NCBI GenBank assembly: GCA_050045915.1
Contig: JBNGCR010000008.1
Location: 1-64,000, forward strand
Source: Limnospira sp050045915
GTDB lineage: Bacteria; Cyanobacteriota; Cyanobacteriia; Cyanobacteriales; Microcoleaceae
DNA length: 64,000 nt
Direction: 5' to 3'
Shown piece by piece: positions 44,001 through 52,500 of this stretch. Under the pieces are notes generated by a model. It had not been told where the DNA came from, searched no databases, and saw nothing but the letters and a program-made list of their open reading frames with translations. Both the position numbers and the translations under genes were made by a program. How positions within the stretch are numbered: position 1 is the first letter of the stretch; each line of letters opens with the position of its first letter.

Positions 44001-46497
44001 TGAAAACTTGCAGAGAATCGCTGGGGTCCAATTGGTGGCGGTTGGGATATAAATTATTGAAAAGATAAGTATTCATTGCAGCCCCCGCATAAATGCCAAT
44101 TTTGCCTTTATAATTGAGGGGATCGCATCCGGCATCTTCCAAACTTTCCCAGGCACATTCGAGCAACAAACGCTGTTGCGGATCGATCAATTCTGCCTCT
44201 TTGGGGGTGTAACCAAAAAAGTCGGCATCGAAAGACTCGATATCGGATAAAATCGGACTGGCTTTGACGTAGTTGGGATTTTTGACGAGCTGCGGGTCGA
44301 TGCCGGAAGCCAAAATTTCTGATTCCGTAAAAAAGGCGATCGATTCCACACCGTTTTTTAAATTTTGCCAAAATTCTTCGATATTATCGGCTCCCGGAAA
44401 ACGTCCCGCCATACCGATAACGGCAATATCGGCAGTTTGGGAAATATGGCGGGTAAAATTGAGGGGTTCCGGGCGGGGTTTTTGGGAACTCAAAAATTGA
44501 GCTAAAGCCGCGACTGTCGGGTTGCGAAACAGGTCAATAATGGATAATTCATGCCCCAGGTTTTCTTGAATTTTCTGCCGTACTTGAATGAGTAAAAGAG
44601 AATTTCCACCCAACTCGAAGAAATTTTCAGTTGAGGCGATCGTGGATAGCCCCAATGTTTCTTTCCAAATGTGGGCAATCGTTTCTTCGAGTTCCGTTTC
44701 GGGGAGGGAAGAAATCGGATTGGGACGCTGAAATTGTTGTATAATTGCGTCAAATTCTCCGGCTGCTAATTGTCGGGCTAACTGCCGGCGTTGGATTTTT
44801 CCGATCGCGGTTTTTGGAATCCTATTTTTTTCAACGGGAATTAAGTAGTCGGGGTTGATGCCGATGTGAGTCAAGACAGTTTGTCGGATAGTTTGAATTA
44901 AATCCGGCAGATTTTTGGTTGTCGTGGGGTGAAAGAAAATCGCCAGTTTTTCGGCATTTCTATCAGTCAAATGGACGGCACAAGCTGCGGTGTAGGAAAT
45001 GGCAATCCCGGACAAAGTTTCCACGATCGCTTCAATTTCGTGACTGTAATAGTTGATGCCGTTGATAATAATTGAATCTTTTGAACGGCCGATCAGGGTC
45101 AAGTTTCTGTCGCTGATAAATCCCAAGTCGCCCGTCACCAACCATCCATCATCAACAAATGTTTCTCGATTGGCTTCGGGGTTGTTGTAATATCCGGGGG
45201 AAACCACGTCGCCTTTGACTTGTACATTTCCGACGGTTTCTATCGGTAAGATGTGATTTTTTTCGTCAACAATTCTGATCGTCACGCCCGCGATCGGCCG
45301 GCCTAAATCAACAAATAAACTGCCCTTCTGTTCGACCCGTTTTATTTGTCCCGTCAGGTGGGCTTTATCTAAGCTGTGAATTTTATAATTTTCTGTGGTT
45401 GTGGGTTGAAAATAAGTGATACCTGAACCCAGTTCAGCCATGCCAAAAGCTGGACAGATTGCGGTTCTTTTTAAGCCATATATCGCTAATTTTTGCAGAA
45501 AAGTCTCGATGGTATCGACCCCGATCGCTTCTCCGGCCGTCAGGAGAAATTTAACACAAGATAAATCCCAATTGTGACGGGTAGGAGTTTCCAAGGCTTG
45601 ATTGATTAAACCGTAGGCGAAGGCGGGCGCCCAACTGTGGGTGACTCGGTGGCGATCGATTAAATCCAGCCAATTGAGGGGAGAAGTGAGGACAGTTTCT
45701 TTGGCAGTATAAATTAGCTTGCAGCCTAACAAAATACAGCGAATGTGCCAGTCGCTGATACTGCCGATGTGGTCGAAGGGCAACCAATTTAAAATCACAT
45801 CATCGCCGCTGTGATGATTCAGAAGATTCGCCGCGATCGCACGGTGAATTAAGTTTCGGTGGGTGAGTTGAATACATTTTGGAATTCCGGTACTCCCGGA
45901 GGAAAGGTTGAAAAATGCCATCTCGTCTGGATGGGGGGAATGGTCGTTAAAATTAGGGGGAAATACCAGCAAGTTTTCCATCCAATATAACCGGGAAAAA
46001 TCGGGTTTTGTATCAGATGTCATTAAGGGTAGATCTAGACGATGATTTTCACAAGTTAAAATGGCAGGATAATCTAAAAATTGCCAGATGTGAAGCAGTT
46101 TTTCTCGCGGAGGATTAGGATGTCGGTAGCTGGGGGGGACTTCTAGAATGATGGGAATCAATCCCCCTAAAATACAACCCCAAAATGACGGAATTAAATC
46201 GGAATTGCGATCAAGTTGCAGGATGACTTTATCTCCCGGCTGCAATCCTTCATTTCTCAAACCCGCCAAAATTTGGGAGGCATTTTCCAGAAGTTGACTG
46301 TAGGATGTACGAATAATTTCAGTCTTGGAGTCCAGATAAATAATTTCTGAATTTGGAAAGGTTTTGGCGGCATTTTGTAACGCTTCAACCAATGTTTTTG
46401 GGGCGTTCATGTCGGCGGGGAAAGGATCGCCATGAACGATGGAAAGTGAGACAGATTGGGTGGGTTTGGAGAAATCAGAGGTGTACTCTTGAGCCAT
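38032..46497 (-). CDS. Type I PKS with loading acyl-AMP ligase (AL-ACP-KS-AT-DH-ER-KR-ACP)
   Basis: A 2821-residue assembly-line enzyme. Order: acyl-AMP ligase (about 30-585, LSSGSTGIPK near 198, WLPFDHIGSISDWHIRC), ACP1 (ELGGNSLLLIQ, Ser about 632), KS (QTACSTSLVAVH, Cys about 869), AT (GHSLGEYVAAC, Ser about 1319), DH (DHRIYKQPVLP, His about 1621; LLDGCFQV, Asp about 1799), ER (HAATGGVGLAAVQLAQ, about 2246), KR (YLITGGLGDLGF, about 2452; Tyr in QSNYSAANS), ACP2 (ELGLDSLTS, Ser about 2741) and a docking tail. All reductive domains look active. It would adenylate an acid, load it on ACP1 and add one fully reduced C2 unit. The AT motif normally HAFH reads CPGH, so extender choice is uncertain. 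Confidence 0.93.
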   Translation of the reverse strand: MAQEYTSDFSKPTQSVSLSIVHGDPFPADMNAPKTLVEALQNAAKTFPNSEIIYLDSKTEIIRTSYSQLLENASQILAGLRNEGLQPGDKVILQLDRNSDLIPSFWGCILGGLIPIILEVPPSYRHPNPPREKLLHIWQFLDYPAILTCENHRLDLPLMTSDTKPDFSRLYWMENLLVFPPNFNDHSPHPDEMAFFNLSSGSTGIPKCIQLTHRNLIHRAIAANLLNHHSGDDVILNWLPFDHIGSISDWHIRCILLGCKLIYTAKETVLTSPLNWLDLIDRHRVTHSWAPAFAYGLINQALETPTRHNWDLSCVKFLLTAGEAIGVDTIETFLQKLAIYGLKRTAICPAFGMAELGSGITYFQPTTTENYKIHSLDKAHLTGQIKRVEQKGSLFVDLGRPIAGVTIRIVDEKNHILPIETVGNVQVKGDVVSPGYYNNPEANRETFVDDGWLVTGDLGFISDRNLTLIGRSKDSIIINGINYYSHEIEAIVETLSGIAISYTAACAVHLTDRNAEKLAIFFHPTTTKNLPDLIQTIRQTVLTHIGINPDYLIPVEKNRIPKTAIGKIQRRQLARQLAAGEFDAIIQQFQRPNPISSLPETELEETIAHIWKETLGLSTIASTENFFELGGNSLLLIQVRQKIQENLGHELSIIDLFRNPTVAALAQFLSSQKPRPEPLNFTRHISQTADIAVIGMAGRFPGADNIEEFWQNLKNGVESIAFFTESEILASGIDPQLVKNPNYVKASPILSDIESFDADFFGYTPKEAELIDPQQRLLLECAWESLEDAGCDPLNYKGKIGIYAGAAMNTYLFNNLYPNRHQLDPSDSLQVFTLDSMGGFQTMVANDKDYLTTRISYKLNLTGPSFNLQTACSTSLVAVHVACQSLLNGECDLALAGGVSVRVPQKQGYLYQDGMIVSKDGHCRAFDAAAGGTIFGSGVGLVVLKRWDEAIADRDRIYAVIKGSAAGNDGGTKVGYLAPNGEGQTRVAAEAMAIAGITPDTIDYVEAHGTGTHLGDPIEIGGLSRAFELTTNRKKFCAIGSVKTNIGHLQIASGIAGFIKTVLSLYHRQLPPSLHFQNPNPQIDFEGSPFYVNTVLKDWFKIETPRRAGVNSLGVGGTNAHVILEEAPEQFIDNKVRPSHYLFILSAKTETALKASVDRHLNFWEIHPHLSPGNIAFTTQVGRSHFQHRLAIVADSIEGLKQQLTAVKNNRNDRDWLTGNVTSPRFKIAFLFGGQGSQSLNMGRQLYETQPTFRNALDHCDRILRSELEKPLLSVLYPQSGDSDLIDDTAYSQPAIFAIEYALFTLWKSWGISPQVVLGHSLGEYVAACVAGVLGLEDGLKLVAARGRLMRESKKGKMVAIFADKNTVESLTFEHSDSVAIAAINNPKNIVISGLESAIESIVKICDRQNIQTQVLKISCPGHSPLMRSMVAEFEKVLNRCKFSAPKLNLISNVTGEIIGSEITTSNYWCRHLLKPVQFSASLDTLEKLGCNVFIECSARPHLSSIFRSSRSQTDVICCPSLSSKETDWQQLLRSLGQLYVSGIFIDWKGFNRDYSYSKSTLPSYPFQRRRYWIDPPVETVPMSATQAVGDRSLLGGRISSPLKQVLFQSKIAENNPDFLADHRIYKQPVLPATAYLEIALSAAQILHNNLNLSLDKITFNKALFLSDPGSSVSEPTVTIQSIFDRDGKDSTFQIYSQNDDAIAAPENWTLHCSGKIIGSPQSTPIEPINLQDLREICLHPVNPNEHYQNCRSRGLEYGENFQVLKELWIGKGEALGRIELPECQANDAATYQVHPVLLDGCFQVILTILPEANLSHLYLPIAIEKLTVYRQPQTSVWSHVRLRSHSLTADIKLFDSSGHLLLEVRGLTSRKVDRQTLLGIETDHQPDQDWQNLLYEVEWQTQNQLAINHPTNTTGHWLILGDCPHLAQQLKALLAAAGQTSTALDLTQIGCDAFQTVFNAVPSDITLTGVIYLSELDKYQSASSWETLLNFTQALISQNCQEAPQFFIVTRGTQSVNNSKIDSRAIVGSTLWGMGKTIASEFPELRCVLVDLDPTPRSDDAEQLFQEILSQNDENQIAFRNGDRWVPRLIKKTPNNSPVNVALQLKISQRGTLENLRWLPTPQGDPKPGEVKIKVKATGLNFRDVLNALDLYPGKAGQLGLELAGEIVAVGEGVNRFNLGDRVIAIAPGSFSQFLTLDAQFVTLKPQHLNWEESATIPGAFLTAFYTLHTLAKIAPGDRILIHAATGGVGLAAVQLAQKAGAEVWATASPNKWPMLQSLGIKNIMNSRSLNFSQEMMTATHNEGVDIVLNSLAGDFIPHSLSTLKEKGRFVEIGKQKIWSSEQVARFKPGVSYFVVDLIEILQHQPDLIQSLLSQLTEKFNNRQLQPLPHQTFPSERVVEAFRFMQQAKHIGKIIVTPPLEAIASRFEKDSDRSSGSNHLLESHATYLITGGLGDLGFAVAKQFIQWGAKNIVLMGRNDPQESIQKAIDALPANIIFKRANVANFEDLAGIFEEIDRHHPPLKGVIHAAGMIEDKTFVQQNRESFERTMEPKLKGGWNLHQLTCDRDLDFFILFSSVASLLGSAGQSNYSAANSTLDTLAHFRRQMGQTATSINWGAWSEIGLAHRTQKPLSIKGMGTIDPQRGLTVLEWILKEKPTQVSVIQFDDTQLILHKKFPFLCELFSTKSSANTGGDRYQSMPAADAYKLLRKEVRSQLAIVLGLDETVGLDPREGFTELGLDSLTSVEFRNRLQNRLQRPLPATVVFDYPTLEELTNYLGENVLNLQSEDKNSPVDDTIAKVEQLSEEDAEEILLKKLNLFDL

Positions 46498-46546
46498 GAC
46501 AGCAGGTAGAATCTTGATAGCAGTATAGCAGTTATGAGGATAAAAA

Positions 46547-49500
46547 TTAGCCGAGCTTTTTCAATTCTTCGGTTAGCGTCTCGACCGTAAATTTAATTTG
46601 CGCTTCCGTATGGGTTGCCGTGATAAAAAAGCGCAAACGAGCCGCATTGTAAGGCACGGAAGGATAGACCATCGGATAAACATTAATTCCGCGCTCAAAG
46701 AGAGATTGGGTCAATCTTGCCGCCAGTTTATAATCTCCTACAATAATCGGAATGATGGGGGAATCGGAGCTCGCTCCAGTGTTGAGTCCTTGTTGTTTGG
46801 CTAAAGTTAAAAAGAGTCGGGCGCGTTCTTGCAATTGGGCGACCCGTCCGGGTTCTTTTTGCAAAATTTGCAGTGCGGCCAGGGCAGCGGCGGTGTTAGG
46901 TGGGGACATCCCGACGCTGAAAACGAAGCCCGGGGCGGTGTATTTTAAGTATTTGACCAGTTGTCGATTTCCGGCGATATAGCCGCCACAACTTGCGAAG
47001 GATTTACTCAACGTTCCCATCCACAAATCCACTTCGGAAGCGGCGATATTAAAATATTCGCTCACCCCCCGGCCGCCGGCCCCCAACACGCCCACGGAAT
47101 GGGCTTCATCCACCATTAAAAATGCTTTATACTTCCGTTTTAATTCAACAATTTCTGGCAAGGGTGCGATATCTCCTTCCGTGCTGTAAACCCCTTCGAT
47201 CGCGATCAAAACTTTTTCAAACTGTCGCCGTTTTTGCTGCAAAAGTGTTTCCAGAGATTGGCGATCGTTGTGGGGAAATTCGATGGCAGTCGCCCCGGAC
47301 AGCAGGCAACCCTGGTGGATACTATTATGGCTGAGAGCGTCGTAAAGAATCAAGTCTTTTTCGCCAAATAAATGTCCGATCGTCGTCACGTTGGTGGCGT
47401 GACCGCCGATATATACGATACAGTCTTCCGTCCCCAAAAAGTTGGCAATTTCCCGCTCTAACTCTTGGTGCAGCGATCGCTCTCCGGCGACGATCCGACT
47501 GGCCGAAACGGACGTTCCATAGCGTGCGATCGCCCGCTGTGCGAGTTCTGAAACTTGCGGATCGCCGCACAGACCCAAATAATTGTAGGTGGCATAATTG
47601 ATCAGCTCTCGCCCTCCAGTTTCGACGGTTTCGCGGGCGACACCTTCGTAAATTCTGAAGAAAGGATTGCCCAACTTTTCGCCTTTTTCCAGATCCCGTT
47701 CTAAACTTAAATATTCCGGAGAACGATGAAATTGATAATATTCCGGAGGAATTTCCAAATTTTCGGGGATCATTTCAGAAGGGGCGGGTTTAGGATACGG
47801 AGTTGGAGTCAGCCGCGATATTCGGGGAGTTTTAAGGGACTGATTTAAAATGTCTTCGGTGAGAATTTCTGCCAAAAAATAATCGACTAATGCTTCCAAG
47901 TCTGGATAATCCAAAACCGAAGTCAAGGAAAATGAACTGCCCAAACAATTTTGCAAGCGATTTTTAAACTCGACCGCCATCAAAGAATCCATTCCCAGAT
48001 CGCTGAAATTATCTTCCCAGTTAATATCTTCTGGCTGGTATCCCAAGACAGCCGACAGTTCGCCCCGAATCTTTTCAAATAAAATGATCTTGCGATCGCC
48101 GGCGGCAGTCGTCGCCAATTGTTGTAAAAAGTCCGACTGAGGCTCGGGATGGGTTTCGGATTCCGCTTCCGTCGCCTTCTCTCGGGAGACAATTTTTTCT
48201 AAAAAGGGAAGGGCGACGCCATCCGGCACTTGCCGAATAAAGTCAGACCAGTTGACCGAAAACGCGCCAATTTGGGCTTGATTTTGACCGATCAATTTTT
48301 CGATTATTTGCAATCCTTGATGGGGGGCGATCGCGATCATTCCCCGAGCCGATAACCGCCCTTTATTTTGATGACTCAATTGTGCCGCCATTCCCGTTTG
48401 CTCCCAAGGCCCCCAATTAATACTCAAGCCCGGTAAGCCGGAGTTACGGCGATATTCCATCAACCCATCCACGATAGAATTTGCGACCACATAATTGGCT
48501 TGACCGGGTGAACCAAGCAGGGCAACAATTGAGGAGAAGCAGACAAAGAAATCGAGGGGTAAACTTAAAGTGGTTTCGTGCAAATTCAACGTTCCGGTCA
48601 CTTTGGGAGCCAAAACTTTCTTGAATTGATCCCAAGTTTGATTTTGAAGAGTGCCATCTTCGAGGACTCCCGCCGCATGAATGATGCCCCGCAAAGGTGG
48701 CAATTTTCCGGGTATGCAATAGGGTTTGATAGAGTTTTCGAGGGCGCTAAAATCGGTGACGTCAGTTTTGGAAATCCGAATGTCGATGCCTTGCTCTTGA
48801 AGTTGAGCGATCGCAGTTTTGGCGGCGGGAGACGGTTCGCCGCGCCCGATTAATAATAAATGTTTTGCCCCTTTCGTCGCCAACCATCGGGCAACTTGTA
48901 ATCCCAGCGCCCCCAATCCGCCGGTAATTAAATAAGTGCTATCTGCCCGAATTTTAAGGGGTTGAACGGGTGGCACGGCGATCGCAACTTTTCCGATATG
49001 TTTGGCCTGCGCCAGGTGCCGAAATGCGCTCGAAGTCTCTTCGACCGGAAAAACGGTGTGCGGTAAAGGGTTCAAGGTTCGGCGTTCAAACTCATCGCTC
49101 AATGCGGACAATATTCGAGAAATCAGTGGCGGGCTGTACTCGGCAATTTCCAATAAATCGAAGGATTGATAAGTGATATCAGACCGCTTTTTGCGAACGT
49201 CCTGAACGTCCCAAATTCCAATTTTTCCAATTTCAATAAATCGACCGTTCGGAGCTAAAATATCCAAACTTTTGGGGATAAACTCTCCATTTAAACTGTT
49301 GAGGACGACATCTACACCTTTTCCGCCCGTCAATTCCATCACCTGTTCGGCAAACGCCAAATCGCGGGAGTTCATGACGAATTGCACCCCCATCGATTTG
49401 AGAAACCTTTGCTTGGCAGGGGATGCCGTTCCGTAGATTTCGGCCCCAATTTTTTGGGCAATTTGAACAGCCGCCTGACCGACTCCCCCGGAGGCTGCGT

Positions 49501-52500
49501 GAATTAAAACGCGATCGCCTGCCTTCAGTTGCGCCAGTTCAACTAATGCATAATAAGCGGTTAAAAATGCTGTCGAAATAGTCGCCGCTTCGACGAAATT
49601 TAAGTGAGTCGGTTTGGGGATGACAAAGTGGCGATCGACGGTGATAGAACTGCCCAAACTTCCCGGGGTTAGGGCTGCGATAACCGGATCGCCCACGTTC
49701 AAGCCTTCGACTCCCTGCCCCACCGAAGTGACAATCCCAGAACATTCGCCCCCCAACGGAATTTCCGAGGGGTTTTTGATGCCAATTTGTTCTAAATATT
49801 GATTCAACATCCCCAAAGCATTCAGGACATCTCGGAAATTTAATCCGACGGCACGAACTTGAATTTCGACTTCTCCAAAACCGGGCGATTTGCGACGCAG
49901 TGGGACAAAATCAAACTGTTCTAAAGTTCCCGATTTGGAAATTTTCAACTGATAGGGTTCTGGGGTCTTTAAATCGGGATCGTAGGTTTCCAAGCGGGCG
50001 ACATGGCGGATTCCGTGACGGTAAGTGATTTGAGTTTCGCCATCGCCACCTCCCAATTCTTCCAACACAGCTTGAAAATGTTCGGATTCTTTCAATTTTA
50101 CCGCACTGTTTGCCTTGTCTATACCTGGCAAATTGACATTGAGAGGACAATCGAAATCGAGGCAAGTACAGTGCAAATCTGGATGTTCGAGACGGATGAC
50201 TCTCGCCAATCCAAAAACATAATTTTTGGAGATTTTTAAGGGATTCGATGAGTGGGTGACAAGCCAGAGTCGCGACGGCATTTTCTCCGCCTTTCGGACG
50301 ATGGTTTTCACAAAATTAAGCAAATTCGCGCCCGTTTCTTCCAGGGGATCGCGATCGCAACTCCACAGGTACAGAATATTCTGGCACGGGGGCAAAGATG
50401 CGGGTAAATCCCGGGCGGAAAGAACGAAACATCGATCGCCTTTTTCTTCTAAACTTTCGGCTAACTGAAGTCCCAAGTTGCGGGCATCTGACACGATGAG
50501 CCACTCCTCGGAATGGCGATCGCGGGACTGATAAACCAGGGGTTTGGGTTCCCAAGTGGAAATGTAAAATTCGGTCAGATTTGAGGCGGGATGATCCGAA
50601 GTTGGAAATAATTCTTGTAGGGATTTGATGTTGATCGCCCGCAGCGTCAGAGTTTCAATTTCTGCCACTAAATTTTCGCGATCGTCGAAGATCTGAAGCC
50701 GTGCCGTTATCATCTGGGGGGTGGCAGTCGTGATTTGCGCCCGACTCCAAACGCGATCGCCAGGATGTCGATAAACCTGCAAATTTTCGATGCTGACGGG
50801 GAGGTAAGTGGTGCGATCGTTTTGCCCGAGTAAAATCGCGCCCAACACTTGAAAACAGGCATCGAGTAAAACCGGGTGCAAGGTGTAAAGCTGCGTTTCT
50901 GTTCTTAAAAATTCCGGCAATTCTATCTGTCCCAATGCTTCATTTTCGCCCCGCCAAAGTTGTCGGATGCCTCGGAACGCCTCTCCGTAATTTAATCCTT
51001 GTTTGTGAACGTTTTGATAATATTCAGAAATATCCAAATGATAGCTTGGTAATATCTCTCGAAAATCTCCCCCCATTTCTAGCTCCGGTATAGGGAATTG
51101 AGCTGGAGTCAAAATTCCCCGGGCGTGAAGGTTTTCTCGGTCTACCTTACCGGGCATCAAACTATAAATTTTAAATTCATACTCTCCCCGGTCGTTTTCG
51201 GGAGTTAAAATGACTTTAACGGCTGTCTCTTCAGGCGATAACTTTAACGGTTCTTCGATGGTCAGTTGAGAGATACGCACCGTTTCTCGAAGTTCTCGTG
51301 CGGCTGCCAATACCATTTCGATATAGGCTGCAGCCGGAAAAACGGGCTGAGAAAACAGACGATGATCTTGTAAATAGTCGGGGGACTGGGAACTCAGGCG
51401 GGACTGAAACCGGATTTCCCCCGTTCCGGACAACCGTAGCCGTTCTCCCAACAATGGATGAAGTTGGGGAGAAGTCGCGGAAAGGGAGTGCTTGAGGTTA
51501 TATTTTGCCGTCGGCCACCAGTAAGATTGTCGTTGAAAAGGATAGGTTGGCAGTTGCACCAAATTGGGAGTTTTATCTCCGTAAAGTTGCGGCCATTCGA
51601 CCGCGATTCCCTGCAGGTAAACTTCTCCCACTGCGGATAACAATTGCCGCAATTCTTGTCCGGGTCGCAAACTTGGCAGCAAGGCTTTTTGTCCGATCTC
51701 GATGCCTCCAGAACGGATCATTCCCAGCAACGTCGCTTGGGGGCTTATTTCCAGCCAAATTTCCGATCCTAGCCGATTTAACGTCGCGATGCTATCGGAA
51801 AAACGGACGGTTTTCAGAATGTGTTCGCACCAATATTCGGGGGTGGCGATTTCCGAGCCGATCGCCTCTCCGGTGACGTTGGAAATTATCGAAATTTTCG
51901 GCGGATTGTAAGTGATTTCTGAGGCAATATTATGAAATTCATCTAAGATCGGGGCGATCGCCGGAGAATGGAAGGCGTGGGAAACGTTTAAGGGTGTCGT
52001 TTTGATGCCGCGATCGCCCAATTTTTCGACGGCATTTTTTAAATATTGGCTATTTCCCGAAATGACGATAATATTGGGGGCGTTGACGGCTGCGATCGCC
52101 ACTTCTCCGTCCGCGATCGTGGATTTCAATGTTTTTTCATCCGTAAAAACCGCCACCATTCCCCCGTCGGGTGGCAGGGATTGCATCAATTTTCCCCGGG
52201 CCGCAATGAGTTTCGATCCGTCTTCCAAACTGAACACCCCCGCCAGACAGGCGGCTACATATTCCCCGACGCTATGTCCCAGAACGACCGCCGGTTTTAT
52301 ACCCAAAGAAATCCACAATTGAGCCAGGGCATATTCCAGGGCAAATAAAGCCGGTTGGGTGTAGGCCGTTTGATGTAAATCGCCATCTTCCGAAGTCAGG
52401 ATCGAGAGTAAAGAACGCCCCAAATAGGGTGAAAGAATTTCGTTACACCGATCTAAATTTTTGCGAAATATGAGATTTTTGCGATAAAGCTCCAGTCCCA